Positions 1-9,133 of a DNA stretch of 36,382 nucleotides are shown here, in pieces. The translations under genes were made by a program, and so were the position numbers. The stretch covers positions 1-36,382 of the forward strand of contig PBBR01000021.1 of assembly GCA_002716645.1 (NCBI GenBank), in the 5' to 3' direction. The notes beneath the pieces were generated by a model that saw only the letters and a list, made by a program, of their open reading frames with translations, made no database searches and was not told the DNA's origin. The stretch's first letter is position 1. Every line of letters begins with the position of its first letter. Source of the DNA: Chloroflexota bacterium. GTDB taxonomy: Bacteria; Chloroflexota; Dehalococcoidia; UBA3495.

Positions 1-1
1 G

Positions 2-337
2 GCTGCTGTAAGCTCGGTATTTAAAGCTGCGGTTCCCTATTATGGGGGAAGCATCATGAATATATGGGGCGCCGGAAGCCAATCTCCTTTCGATTTGTCC
101 AGCAGTATTGATTGCCCGATGATGTTTCATTTTGGGCAAGAGGATGGTAATCCTTCTCCGGATGACCAAGTCAAACTTGATGGAGAGCTGACACGGCTTG
201 GTAAGCCCCATGAATTCTTCTCCTATCCGGAGGCAGGACACGCTTTTATGGATCATACGGGTCAAAGATATAACAAGGAAGCTGCCGAGACTTCTTGGCC
301 TCGTACCTTAGATTTCTTCGCCCAGCACTTAAAGTAA
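2..337 (+). CDS. Dienelactone hydrolase family protein, C-terminal part (5' truncated by window edge)
   Basis: The frame is open from base 2, so the gene begins before the window and only the last 111 residues are present. The visible part starts with an alpha/beta-hydrolase strand (AAVPYYGG). It then has the two late catalytic elements of the dienelactone hydrolase family: an Asp in FGQEDGNPSPDD and a His in EAGHAFMDHTG close to the end. The nucleophile elbow, a Cys or Ser, must lie upstream and cannot be checked. Family members hydrolyse dienelactones or related esters in aromatic catabolism, in the cytoplasm. The next genes (SDR, RidA-like) run in the same direction, which fits a catabolic neighbourhood. 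The family assignment is good; the substrate is unknown. Confidence 0.85.
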   Translation, partial: AAVSSVFKAAVPYYGGSIMNIWGAGSQSPFDLSSSIDCPMMFHFGQEDGNPSPDDQVKLDGELTRLGKPHEFFSYPEAGHAFMDHTGQRYNKEAAETSWPRTLDFFAQHLK

Positions 338-498
338 GATAGCGCTATGCGTACCGATATGTGTGTCTAATCTATACCGTAGTTTTTTCTTGTTTCGGAG
401 GGGCGTGTGTATTTTGCCGAGGTAGCTGTGGTATTGCAAAGTTAATTTAGGTTTCAATTGATATTTTCATTAACACTCACGATAAAGGAGCATGAAAT

Positions 499-1350
499 AT
501 GGGTAATTTAGATGGGAAAGTTGCCCTAGTTACCGGTGCCGGTGGGATGAGGGGTGTTGGTCGTGCCACAGCCCTCAAATTGGCTAGCCAGGGCGCTAGT
601 TTGGCGATCACAGACGTACAGAGACCTGCGAGTGATTTGCCTCCGGCTGAATTACGACAAGAATGGAAGAGCATTGAGAGCGTTTCGGATGAAATTAAAG
701 CTTTAGGGGCTAACACATTTCATGTTTATGCGGATCTCAGCAAGAGTGAAGAAATACAGTCCATGGTAGAACAAGTAGTCTCCCATTATGGGAGGATCGA
801 TATTTTAATAAATAATGCTCGTGCGGTAATAGGGAAGGATAAAGTTCCTGTAACTGAACTGGACGAAAGTGTATGGCATCATTTTTTGAATATTAATACT
901 ACAGCTGTCTTCCTCTGTACTAAGTTCGGGGCCTTGCACATGATAAAGCAAGGTGACGGAGGTAGGATCATTAATATAGCCTCAAATGCTTCCAAGCAAG
1001 CTAGTGCTATGGGTGCGGCTTACTCCAGTTCTAAGTTTGCGGTGTTGGGCCTGACGCAAGCGTCGGCTCTGGATTTGGCTCCCCACCATATTACGGTAAA
1101 TGCTGTATGCCCAGGTCCTATAAATACCGACCGCATGAGTTATTGGGAGTTGGCAGAAGCAGAAGCTAAGGGGATAACGCTCGAGGATTTTAGATCCCAA
1201 ATAGTCCAGCAGGCGGGTCAAAATACGCCGCTTGGCAGAATCGCCGAATCTGAAGATGTGGCGAATATGGTGTCTTTTTTGGCGTCAGATGATTCTAGTT
1301 TCATTACAGGACAGGCTTACAACGTGAACGGAGGGCTTTTATTTCATTGA
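499..1350 (+). CDS. SDR family NAD(P)-dependent oxidoreductase
   Basis: A 283-residue short-chain dehydrogenase/reductase. The cofactor loop is at residues 12-21 (TGAGGMRGVG), two residues longer than the usual TGxxxGxG. NNA follows at 105-107, with Ser162 and the YSSSK motif (Tyr175, Lys179) forming the catalytic set. The C-terminus has the usual SFITGQAYNVNGG sequence. The family interconverts alcohols and ketones with NAD(P) in the cytoplasm. The start is supported by AAAGGAG about 9 bases before ATG. A RidA-like gene follows after 17 bases, and a dienelactone hydrolase lies upstream on the same strand. This suggests small-molecule catabolism, but the substrate cannot be read from sequence. 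Confidence 0.93.
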   Translation: MGNLDGKVALVTGAGGMRGVGRATALKLASQGASLAITDVQRPASDLPPAELRQEWKSIESVSDEIKALGANTFHVYADLSKSEEIQSMVEQVVSHYGRIDILINNARAVIGKDKVPVTELDESVWHHFLNINTTAVFLCTKFGALHMIKQGDGGRIINIASNASKQASAMGAAYSSSKFAVLGLTQASALDLAPHHITVNAVCPGPINTDRMSYWELAEAEAKGITLEDFRSQIVQQAGQNTPLGRIAESEDVANMVSFLASDDSSFITGQAYNVNGGLLFH

Positions 1351-1367
1351 TGGTAATGTGAGTTCAT

Positions 1368-1832
1368 ATGATTATAGAAGAACGTTTGAAGAAACTAGGG
1401 TACTCTTTACCGCCACCTTCCCCCCCAGCGGGTAATTATGTGCCGGTCGTGAGGCAGGGAAGCACCCTATGGCTATCAGGAGTCGGATCGAAGGGATCCG
1501 ATGGGACCGCAATCACCGGAAAGCTTGGTGTAGATCTATTAACCGACGAAGGCTATCTAGCTGCTACTAGATGTGCTTTGAATATTCTGAGGCGAATTAA
1601 GGATGAAATATTAGATCTCGACAAAGTGATTAGGATCTTGAAAGTAGTAGGTAATGTAAATAGTTCCCCCGATTTTTTTGAACAAGCTCAAGTCATAGAC
1701 GGGGCATCTGATCTTTTTGTAGAGCTGTTCGGAGAAAAGGGTAAACATGCAAGAACTGCCCAAGGCCTGGTAGCTCTGCCTGGTAATAACGCGGTTATTA
1801 TTGAATGCGCGGTGGAGATTTCTTGTGATTAG
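1368..1832 (+). CDS. RidA/YjgF family protein
   Basis: A 154-residue protein of the RidA (YjgF/YER057c/UK114) fold. Recognisable pieces are the N-terminal strand region (LWLSGVGSKG), the helix with RCALNILRRI, and the C-terminal part HARTAQGLVALPG followed by an ECAVEIS strand. The segment where classical RidA has the Arg used for imine hydrolysis reads PGNNAVIIECAVE. It therefore resembles subfamilies not proven to be 2-iminobutanoate deaminases. It starts 17 bases after the SDR stop and is probably co-transcribed with it, so it may act on a reactive intermediate of the same pathway (inference). It converges on the HNH gene with 24 bases between stops. Confidence 0.88.
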   Translation: MIIEERLKKLGYSLPPPSPPAGNYVPVVRQGSTLWLSGVGSKGSDGTAITGKLGVDLLTDEGYLAATRCALNILRRIKDEILDLDKVIRILKVVGNVNSSPDFFEQAQVIDGASDLFVELFGEKGKHARTAQGLVALPGNNAVIIECAVEISCD

Positions 1833-1856
1833 ACATGTTCCGTTTTAACCAATTAT

Positions 1857-2726
1857 CTACACAAATGTTAACTGTCCACTAGGTTGAGAGAGTTGGCGTG
1901 CATACGAAAAATATTCCTCTGTTGCCTCAGAAAAATAAGGACAATAGTTGCTTTCTAATTTTTTTAGCTCCGACAACAGATCATCGGGGAGTACTTTATA
2001 CGTAGTAATACTAATTCTTCCGTGATTATCAACGATCAAATAATTGTTTTTATAAAATGAGTCACAGCCAATCCTGCATACTGGCATTACTGCAGAGAGA
2101 TCCAACCTCTCTGGTTCAGAACAATGCGATCTTGGCTTAATATGAATAAGTTCCACAAGATCTATGGGGAAACTTCTTAAGCATATAGCACACTGGATTT
2201 CAGCAGACGTCCCGAATAGTAAAAGCTTTAGAGCTGCCTGCTCTTTTCTGAACAGATCTACATCAGCTATTCCGACTATACCGTTATCATGTTTCAGGCT
2301 TTCTTTGAGCTTTTTGCTGAAATGATTGTCCCGTGTAATTCCAGTCAATATTAAATTATGACAGACCTTAAAGTCTAAATTGTTCTCCTCCCATTGTAAG
2401 TATCCTATAATATTGGTGAAATCCTGATTATTACGACTCATCTCTTTAATTACGATATCCAATTCAAATCCTTGGAATACACCTTTAAAAACTGGACCGA
2501 GTCCAAGATAATGCAAAACATTCATTGCTTCATATCCCTTCGACTTCTTATAATCCAGCCCCAATATTTCTCTATCTAATTCTCTATGACTAGTATCCCT
2601 GATAAACAACCATTGCTTAACCACCCTGGAGATCTGTTCATACGTGTACTTCTGATATTCGCCTGATCTCGCTTTTGGGTATTGGACTAAATCCGGAATA
2701 TCCATTTGAATAATCCTCCGATTCAC
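1857..2726 (-). CDS. HNH-endonuclease-like protein
   Basis: About 289 residues. The C-terminal half carries an HNH-like zinc/nuclease module: CAIC, then HIKPRSHCSEPERLDL, then VMPVCRIGCDSFYKNNYLIVD. This is the layout of stand-alone HNH proteins whose usual sequence is HIKKRSxCS...CxxGCDxLxxxGYI. The N-terminal part (residues 10-130) is a helical region containing SKGYEAMNVLHYLGLGPVFKG, which I recognise only as a frequent companion of such HNH domains. Translation can start at TTG 2729 or GTG 2726. GTG is preferred because GAGG then lies 8 bases away. It is on the opposite strand to both neighbours. It could be a restriction-like or defence nuclease, but no methyltransferase or partner is beside it. 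Confidence 0.7.
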   Translation of the reverse strand: MNRRIIQMDIPDLVQYPKARSGEYQKYTYEQISRVVKQWLFIRDTSHRELDREILGLDYKKSKGYEAMNVLHYLGLGPVFKGVFQGFELDIVIKEMSRNNQDFTNIIGYLQWEENNLDFKVCHNLILTGITRDNHFSKKLKESLKHDNGIVGIADVDLFRKEQAALKLLLFGTSAEIQCAICLRSFPIDLVELIHIKPRSHCSEPERLDLSAVMPVCRIGCDSFYKNNYLIVDNHGRISITTYKVLPDDLLSELKKLESNYCPYFSEATEEYFSYARQLSQPSGQLTFV

Positions 2727-2981
2727 CAACTTGACCTCTACGAATTAAGGGTTCTCGTCATTATATAACCTATTGCAGGACCAACAACATTCCAGACTAA
2801 ATTACAATGGTATATGGGATCAAAACTAAAGATGCATATTTATATTTTGCGCCTGCCAAAGCAATAATGTGGGTAATTCGAAAATGCTGAAAAGCAAACG
2901 TTACTAACTATCTATCCTAAAATTGATAAATTGCTAGCGCGCCCGTATATTTGTAGGAAAACCTAAGCTTCAGGACGAATA

Positions 2982-4622
2982 ATGAAAAACGCACAAATAA
3001 ATGCAGATCACTCGAGCTCCGACATTCAACTTGATTATGACGCCATAATAGTCGGAGCGGGAATTGCTGGTCTATATCAATTGCATCAACTACGAAAGAT
3101 AGGCCTAAAAGTTCGTGTATTTGAATCAGGGGCAGATGTAGGCGGCACTTGGTATTGGAACCGCTATCCTGGTGCACGTTTCGACTCCGAAAGTTACTCA
3201 TACGGTTACTCATTTTCGCAAGAACTTCTGGACGAATGGGATTGGTCCGAACATTTTGCGTCTCAACCTGAAATTCTCCGATACCTCCAACATGTCGCAC
3301 GGAAATTTGACTTAATCAGGTATATCCAATTTTCAAGTGATGTTCAGTCAGCAATCTACGATGACACTACGCGTAGCTGGAAAATACAGCTGCAAAACTC
3401 GGATACTTATACCAGCAGATTTCTGATCACTGGGATAGGCCTATTGTCTGAGCCCACCTTACCCAACATTGAAGGCATAGAATCTTTTACAGGAGATTCT
3501 TTCCACACATCACGGTGGCCACATACCCCTGTTAGCTTCTCAGGGAAACGAGTGGCTGTTATCGGGACGGGCGCTAGCGGAGTACAAGTGATTCAAGAAA
3601 TATGCAAAGATGTAGGCTGTTTAACTGTTTTCCAACGTCGTCCCAACTGGTGCGCCCCTCTTCATAACGAAAATATAGGACAGGATGAAATGAAAGACAT
3701 CCGGTCTAGATATAACGAAATATTTAGACGTTGTAGCCAAACACAAGCAGGGTTTCTCCATACTGTCGACCCAAGAAGTACGTTCGACGTATCAGAAGAA
3801 GACCGATATGCCTTCTGGGAGCACTTGTATGCTAGCAAAGGTTTCGGGATATGGCAGGGCAATTTCAAAGATATGCTAACTAATCCCAAAGCTAACAAGG
3901 CTATGTCTGATTTCATAGCAAATAAAATCAGAGAACGAGTAATTGACCCAGTTACAGCCGAGAAACTAATACCAAAAGACCATGGCTTTGGAACACGCCG
4001 CGTCCCTTTAGAAACCAAATATTTCGAATCCTACAATCAAGAAAATGTCGAATTAATCGATATTAGTTCAACGCCAATTGAACGAATTACTCCAACAGGA
4101 ATTCAAACCACCTCAAAGGTGTTCGAGGTGGATTTAATAATCTATGCAACTGGATTTAACGCAATATTAGGTAGTTACGACAGAATAAATATCGTGGGTG
4201 CTAATGGTCGAATCTTGAAAGACCAATGGAAAAATGAGTTATCAACTTTTCTTGGGCTACAAGTCAATAACTTTCCCAATCTGTTCATGATCATGGGTCC
4301 TCACGCGCTCTTAGGAAATAATCCTAGGAGTATTGAATACAATGTTGAGTGGATAACAAACTTGCTCAAATACATGGTGAAACAAAAATTTACAAGAGCA
4401 GAAGCAACACCCGAAGCAGTGGCCAGTTGGTACAGCTATGTGTTAGATCAGGGAGAAGGACTATTAGCGAACCAAGTCGATTCCTGGATGACCGGTATTA
4501 ACAGTAATATTCAAGGGCGACAAAAACGTATAATCGCCCGCTATAGTGGCAGCCAACATTCTTACAGAAAACGTTGCAATGAAGTTGCTGAAAATAACTA
4601 TAGAGAGTTGAACCTAAGCTAA
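2982..4622 (+). CDS. Flavin-containing Baeyer-Villiger-type monooxygenase
   Basis: A 546-residue class B flavoprotein monooxygenase. The FAD Rossmann motif is at 25-30 (GAGIAG), followed by an ESGADVGGTWYWNRYPGARFD block typical of cyclohexanone-monooxygenase-like enzymes. The Baeyer-Villiger fingerprint FxGxxxHTxxWP is intact at 169-180. The NADPH motif GTGASG is at 195-200. Such enzymes insert one O2-derived oxygen into ketones, giving esters or lactones, in the cytoplasm. SAR202-type marine Chloroflexota are known for expanded sets of these enzymes. The gene is followed 14 bases later by the arylsulfotransferase-like gene, so the two probably form an operon. The natural substrate is unknown. 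Confidence 0.93.
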   Translation: MKNAQINADHSSSDIQLDYDAIIVGAGIAGLYQLHQLRKIGLKVRVFESGADVGGTWYWNRYPGARFDSESYSYGYSFSQELLDEWDWSEHFASQPEILRYLQHVARKFDLIRYIQFSSDVQSAIYDDTTRSWKIQLQNSDTYTSRFLITGIGLLSEPTLPNIEGIESFTGDSFHTSRWPHTPVSFSGKRVAVIGTGASGVQVIQEICKDVGCLTVFQRRPNWCAPLHNENIGQDEMKDIRSRYNEIFRRCSQTQAGFLHTVDPRSTFDVSEEDRYAFWEHLYASKGFGIWQGNFKDMLTNPKANKAMSDFIANKIRERVIDPVTAEKLIPKDHGFGTRRVPLETKYFESYNQENVELIDISSTPIERITPTGIQTTSKVFEVDLIIYATGFNAILGSYDRINIVGANGRILKDQWKNELSTFLGLQVNNFPNLFMIMGPHALLGNNPRSIEYNVEWITNLLKYMVKQKFTRAEATPEAVASWYSYVLDQGEGLLANQVDSWMTGINSNIQGRQKRIIARYSGSQHSYRKRCNEVAENNYRELNLS

Positions 4623-4636
4623 ACAAGGGGGCGCAG

Positions 4637-5776
4637 ATGCCAGTAGACCAACAAACATGGCGACGAATAGCTAGAACTGGCTTAACAGCATTGGATCTGG
4701 ATAAGGCTTGCCCAGGATATTTTGTTTATTCGCCTTATAACGGCGACGGAGAAGGAAAGGGGTTAACTTTACTCTGTGATATAAACGGAAATGAGTTACA
4801 TCGATGGTACCCACCCACACCCCCAGGCTCTTGGGGATACTTACTTCCAAATGGCAATTTATTCTATATGGCCAAATCAGAACAAATAAATGAAGGCAAC
4901 ATGCCAGCTACTGCATTCGTCGGTGGCTGGTTAGTTGAGCTAGACTGGGATAGTAACATTATCTGGGAACATCACAATCCCGCTCAACATCATGACGCCC
5001 GTCGAACAAATAATGGCGGAGCAATGTTTTTGACTCTTGAAGTAGTACCTACCGATCTTGTCGGCCGTGTGCAAGGCGGGCAACCTGACAGCAGTATGGA
5101 CGCGGATCATGAAGGTGGGGCCCCTGAGACGACTCACATGTGGGCTGACCACATCATAGAAGTCGATGCTAATGGTACAACGATTTGGGATTGGCATGCT
5201 TATGAGCACCTTAGTATCGATAAGCATATCATTACTGACGGAGAGCCTCGTCACGAATGGAGTCACGGAAATACTGTTGTCCCGATAAGTGACGATAAAG
5301 TTTTAGCCAGCTTTCGAAATATATCTACAGTTATGATGATTGACAAGGTGTCTGGAAATATTCTATGGGAGATTGGGGACGATGTAATTGCCCGACAACA
5401 TGATCCAAGCCTATTACCTAATGGAAACATTCTGATTTTTGATAATGGCGAACGTCGCAAAAATGACGTCCGGATATTTTCCAGAGTAGTAGAGATAAAC
5501 CCTGATAATGGCCAAGTTACTTGGGAGTACCGCGATACACCCTATTTTAATTTTTACAGCTCACGTATTTCTGGCGCCAGACGCATGACTAACGGCAACA
5601 CATTAATTACTGAGGGTATGTTTGGCAGGATGTTTCAAGTTACACAATCAGGAGAAGTCGTTTGGGAATACATAAATCCGTACTTCCCCAAAGGACAAGA
5701 CGGTTATGAGGATAATAGGGTATTCAGGTGTTCTTGGTATATGGAAGGTGAAATTCCCCAAATATCCCATTCCTAG
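4637..5776 (+). CDS. Arylsulfotransferase (ASST)-like beta-propeller protein
   Basis: 379 residues with repeated propeller strands of the form 'G..LWE/IWDWH' (IIWEHHNPAQ, TIWDWHAYEH, ILWEIGDDV, VTWEYRDTP, VVWEYINPY) alternating with LLPNGN turns. This is the pattern of the ASST family. ASST enzymes transfer sulfate between phenolic sulfate esters and phenols through a catalytic His. Several conserved His are present (AQHHDARRT, HMWADHIIEV, HEWSHGNT), but I cannot assign the catalytic one. No signal peptide is visible, so the protein appears cytoplasmic, unlike periplasmic E. coli-type ASST. It has a GGGGG-type ribosome site, is coupled to the monooxygenase gene, and probably acts on the same aromatic or sulfated substrates (inference). 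Confidence 0.82.
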   Translation: MPVDQQTWRRIARTGLTALDLDKACPGYFVYSPYNGDGEGKGLTLLCDINGNELHRWYPPTPPGSWGYLLPNGNLFYMAKSEQINEGNMPATAFVGGWLVELDWDSNIIWEHHNPAQHHDARRTNNGGAMFLTLEVVPTDLVGRVQGGQPDSSMDADHEGGAPETTHMWADHIIEVDANGTTIWDWHAYEHLSIDKHIITDGEPRHEWSHGNTVVPISDDKVLASFRNISTVMMIDKVSGNILWEIGDDVIARQHDPSLLPNGNILIFDNGERRKNDVRIFSRVVEINPDNGQVTWEYRDTPYFNFYSSRISGARRMTNGNTLITEGMFGRMFQVTQSGEVVWEYINPYFPKGQDGYEDNRVFRCSWYMEGEIPQISHS

Positions 5777-5903
5777 TCGTGAACCCAGTTATAACAGAAA
5801 ATACTGACATTGATTCCAATTAACCAGATTTCAATTCTGTCAGCAGACAAACAACTATAAAAACTGTTAGGTTATTAGTGTAATGATGGGCATGAAAACC
5901 TGC

Positions 5904-6602
5904 CTATCTAACAATCATATGTGTGAGTAATTCCAAAGGATATCCTATAATCCTCCAGAGAAATCCCGTATTGAAAGTTATATCCAATCCAATGATGCAT
6001 AGCAGCACTATTGGACCGTAACGTTCTAACCGTTGATACATAAAATAATATTTGCTGGGAGTTAATCCTTCCAACATCTTTGACCCATCAAGTGGGGGGA
6101 TTGGGAGAAGATTGAAAAGAGCCAACAACAGATTGAAGTGTATTGTCATACTGACAAATTGCGAGACAATATCTTTTAGGCTACCTGACATTAGTGACGA
6201 TGGAACCAAGTAATAAGGACTACTCCAGCTCAATAAATCCACCCTGATTAACATGGCTAATATAAACGCCAGTAATATATTAGATATCGGTCCGCCTAAA
6301 GCTACAAGCGTTATTCCTATCTTACCTACGCGTAAATTCCTAACGTTAACAGGAACAGGTCTCCCCCACCCAAAGCCTACAACCAAGAGCATCCCTGCTC
6401 CGAGTGGATCCAAATGTCTTAAAGGATTTAACGTTAATCGCCTGAGATGTTGAGCAGTCCTATCACCAAGAATGCGAGCAATAAAGGCATGGCAGAATTC
6501 ATGCACGGTGATAGCTATAAGAACCGAAACACAAATTATAGTTAGTAATCTAACAAACGAACTAGGATCGACAAGCAGCAATTTATAGTAGCTAACCAAC
6601 AT
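5904..6602 (-). CDS. Site-2 protease family (M50B) membrane metalloprotease
   Basis: A 232-residue polytopic membrane protein. The zinc motif HEFCH (HExxH, residues 34-38) sits in the first hydrophobic segment. The usual NPLRHLDPLG follows at 59-68, and the third metal ligand region NLLPIPPLDGS has Asp172. About four to five membrane segments are visible. This is the short, Chloroflexota- and Firmicutes-type M50B form without a PDZ domain. Family members cleave substrates within the membrane. It begins 13 bases after the upstream minus-strand gene (stop at 6616), so the two are probably co-transcribed. No strong Shine-Dalgarno sequence is visible before ATG, consistent with translational coupling. 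Confidence 0.93.
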   Translation of the reverse strand: MLVSYYKLLLVDPSSFVRLLTIICVSVLIAITVHEFCHAFIARILGDRTAQHLRRLTLNPLRHLDPLGAGMLLVVGFGWGRPVPVNVRNLRVGKIGITLVALGGPISNILLAFILAMLIRVDLLSWSSPYYLVPSSLMSGSLKDIVSQFVSMTIHFNLLLALFNLLPIPPLDGSKMLEGLTPSKYYFMYQRLERYGPIVLLCIIGLDITFNTGFLWRIIGYPLELLTHMIVR

Positions 6603-6615
6603 TGAAGGTTACATA

Positions 6616-7395
6616 TTACTCGTCTTCAGGTTCTTCTTGTTCCTGTGCATCTGGCTCTTGCTCTTGGTTGAATGAAGCTCCAGGCAAAATAGCTCTAGTC
6701 CTATCCCGTCTCGAGTGCTTTGGGCGAGGTATATCAATTAGGTTTTGCCTGAGATCTTTGTACACCTTGGCACTAGCCTCAGAAGCATCTATAACTATCC
6801 CGTTAACACCAATATCTCGAAGTGCCTCAAGATCTTTGCCCGTAGGAGGTGCTGATACTTCTAATAAGATGTATTTGTCTACACGCCTGCTTATGACCGA
6901 CAGATTCGCTAGGTCCTGTATGCTCCATGGACTGGACACATCTTTCATAGAGAGTAGAAACACATCTACTGGCAAGGAAGCCAAAGCACGAAGTTTATCT
7001 TCTTCAAGCCCAACATCTATACAAAGCACTCTGGCAATTTGATCGCAAACTAGATTCGAAGCAGCGGTGCCTTCCACGTTAAATACTACCAAAGCTGACC
7101 CGTCATCTTGGTACCCTTGGGCTTGGCCTTCTGAAAGTTCAGATACTTTGGCTCCCCACGGCACGTTTCCCAAAGACTTTGTGATGTTTTTAACATCGGC
7201 CGGAGTGGTTAAACCTTCAATTATTACCGCATCCACTGATGCCTTAGATACCATGGTAATGGCTTTCTTATGATCCCCCGAGACCAAAGATATTAAGGCA
7301 ATACCAGGTAATTTCTCTGCACGTGCGGCACCAAAGCCTAGTGGAGCAGGAGCCCCTTCCCTAATATTATCTAACAAATCCAAGAATTTATTCAT
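6616..7395 (-). CDS. Conserved protein of unknown function with acidic C-terminal tail
   Basis: 259 residues that I do not recognise by name. It has alternating strands and helices (ALISLV, AVIIEG, VFNVEG, DVFLLSMKDV, KYILLEVSAPP, GIVIDAS), which suggests a TIM-barrel-like alpha/beta fold. The last 20 or so residues are Glu/Gln/Asp-rich and probably disordered. AAGGA lies about 9 bases before ATG. No signal peptide or membrane segment is present, so it is probably cytoplasmic. It directly precedes the site-2 protease in the same direction with 13 bases between them, so the two may be functionally linked. No catalytic motif can be claimed. Confidence 0.7.
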   Translation of the reverse strand: MNKFLDLLDNIREGAPAPLGFGAARAEKLPGIALISLVSGDHKKAITMVSKASVDAVIIEGLTTPADVKNITKSLGNVPWGAKVSELSEGQAQGYQDDGSALVVFNVEGTAASNLVCDQIARVLCIDVGLEEDKLRALASLPVDVFLLSMKDVSSPWSIQDLANLSVISRRVDKYILLEVSAPPTGKDLEALRDIGVNGIVIDASEASAKVYKDLRQNLIDIPRPKHSRRDRTRAILPGASFNQEQEPDAQEQEEPEDE

Positions 7396-7520
7396 TTTGA
7401 CGAATCCTTCATTAGCTTGAATACGAAATAGCCATTACTCTCTGCACTATGTGGCCACAGGGTAATATCCGGTTTGTCCTAGCATTTATATCATGGTCAA
7501 AACGCGTTCCAAGCGCCAAT

Positions 7521-8390
7521 CTACAGTGGCGCCCATATGCGTTTATTACCATCCCTAATCACTTTACCGATTTGTTGACCAGGAGGGAAATGCCCTGCAG
7601 CAACGGTCCAGTTTTCTTTTTCGGCAAGATCTAGTAGTCTTTCGCGACTGTTAGCGCTTTGTGTTTTATCCCAATCAACGCCCGCACACCAAGTTGGTTC
7701 CGAAACCTGAGCGATATTATGAAGGAGGTCCCCTGCCACCATTCCTTTTTGTCCGCCGGAATTTATTAGAACCACCTGATGACCTGGAGTATGACCCGGA
7801 GCGGGAACCACTGATATCCCATCAGTGACCTCATGCTCTCCCTCGACTATCTGTTGCAGCCTTAGTCTCCTTAATGGGATAACCTGACGTTGGACGTGAG
7901 GACTTTGTTCGAGCATCTTCTCTTCGGTATAGTAATCGTAATCTGCCTTAGATATTATGTAACGCGCTCGTCGGAAATTTGGCGCCGGCATACCCCCAGC
8001 ATATCGTAAATTCCATCCAACATGATCAGCATGGAGATGTGTATGTATGACGAAATTTACCTGATCGGACGGAGATACATTAGTGTTGGTTGTGTTATCA
8101 GGGGGAGCCAACACGTCGCTGACCAATTCATATAGATTACCGGTTAAATTACCCCTATCAGGATGAGGGCCAGGTCCCATTCCCGTGTCTACCAATATTG
8201 TAGCTCCATCCATTTGCAGAACAATAACCCCGTAATACAACTGCAACTGCCCATCATCCAAAGTGTCTTTATAAGATTCCCAGGCTGAATCTGCTACATC
8301 CGGAAACATTGCAGATGGAGTCCGTGCCGGAGGCACCATATCTATAACCGCCGTAAGATCTACATTACCTATTTTACCTTTCTCTGCCAT
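7521..8390 (-). CDS. MBL-fold metallo-hydrolase
   Basis: 289 residues with the metallo-beta-lactamase zinc motif HxHxDH (H118, H120, D122, H123 in HTHLHADHVGWN). Later metal ligands are PGHTPGHQVVL and AGDLLHN, with a final His in AAGHFPPG. The arrangement matches the N-acyl-homoserine-lactonase-like / quorum-quenching MBL group, but the substrate is not predictable. A longer reading from TTG 8408 is open. However, AAAGGAGG lies 5-8 bases before ATG 8390, inside that extension, so 8390 is chosen as the start. The protein is cytoplasmic with no signal peptide. It lies 125 bases before the unknown gene on the same strand. Confidence 0.92.
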   Translation of the reverse strand: MAEKGKIGNVDLTAVIDMVPPARTPSAMFPDVADSAWESYKDTLDDGQLQLYYGVIVLQMDGATILVDTGMGPGPHPDRGNLTGNLYELVSDVLAPPDNTTNTNVSPSDQVNFVIHTHLHADHVGWNLRYAGGMPAPNFRRARYIISKADYDYYTEEKMLEQSPHVQRQVIPLRRLRLQQIVEGEHEVTDGISVVPAPGHTPGHQVVLINSGGQKGMVAGDLLHNIAQVSEPTWCAGVDWDKTQSANSRERLLDLAEKENWTVAAGHFPPGQQIGKVIRDGNKRIWAPL

Positions 8391-8463
8391 TAGATCCTCC
8401 TTTTCCAACTACTCCGTCTTCTATATCCAAACCTACGTTATCTCGATACGATGGTATCAACAA

Positions 8464-8988
8464 TTAGTATTGTACTAACGAGTACAAGTTGTACTTATCC
8501 AACAGACCTCTACCGCCTAAACCATTGAGCTCGATAACCAAACCCATACCGACTACAGTAGCTCCACATTTTTCAACAAGTTCGGCAGCAGCCTTTAAAG
8601 TTCCCCCAGTAGCTAATAAATCATCGACTACCAGAACGCGGGAGCCCTCTGCAATATCCCCTACATGTATCTCCATAATATTAGAACCATATTCCAACGA
8701 ATACTCAACCGATATCGTATCGTAAGGCAGTTTACCTTGTTTACGTACCAAGACTAGCGGTTTCTGCATTAGATACGCTATAGGGGCCCCCAGTAAGAAG
8801 CCTCTGGACTCTATTCCTACTATGCAGTCAAATTCATCCGACGGGTAATGGTCCATTATATTGTCTATTACATACTTGAATGCATCCGGCATTCCAATCA
8901 GGGGAGTGATATCTCGAAACAATATCCCGGGTGACGGGAAATCTGGTATATCGCGGATATGGCTTTTTAAATCCATCTGAATGAACAC
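8464..8988 (-). CDS. apt: Adenine phosphoribosyltransferase
   Basis: 174 residues that match APT over the full length: IRDIPDFPSPGILFRDITPLI near the start, IVGIESRGFLLG, then the PRPP-binding loop VVDDLLATGGT at 120-130. APT converts adenine and PRPP to AMP plus pyrophosphate, in cytoplasmic purine salvage. GTG 8988 gives MFIQMDLKSH and ATG 8976 gives MDLKSH. The second is closer to the usual APT start, and ribosome sites for both are weak, so the exact start is uncertain. It is the first minus-strand gene left of the tRNA-tuf region. Its promoter must lie in 8989-9130, but I see no convincing pair of boxes there. Confidence 0.95.
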   Translation of the reverse strand: MFIQMDLKSHIRDIPDFPSPGILFRDITPLIGMPDAFKYVIDNIMDHYPSDEFDCIVGIESRGFLLGAPIAYLMQKPLVLVRKQGKLPYDTISVEYSLEYGSNIMEIHVGDIAEGSRVLVVDDLLATGGTLKAAAELVEKCGATVVGMGLVIELNGLGGRGLLDKYNLYSLVQY

Positions 8989-9133
8989 TCACTTAACGCT
9001 ATTTTCTGTTGTCAGAGAATAGTTTATCGAACCAGTTTATCTACACAAAACCTAAGGAAGTGTAGAATAAGCTCCTCACTCCGTCAAGATTATGAACGCC
9101 AATATTTTAGTAAAATAATGGGTGGCATCAGAA

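Noticed and set aside
5865..5913. Imperfect hairpin between the arylsulfotransferase and site-2 protease genes
   Set aside because: TGTTAG/CTAACA and GGGCA/TGCC could pair, but the stem is broken and overlaps the protease stop, so it is too weak to list.
8391..8408. TTG start for the MBL-fold hydrolase
   Set aside because: The AAAGGAGG ribosome site for ATG 8390 lies within this stretch.
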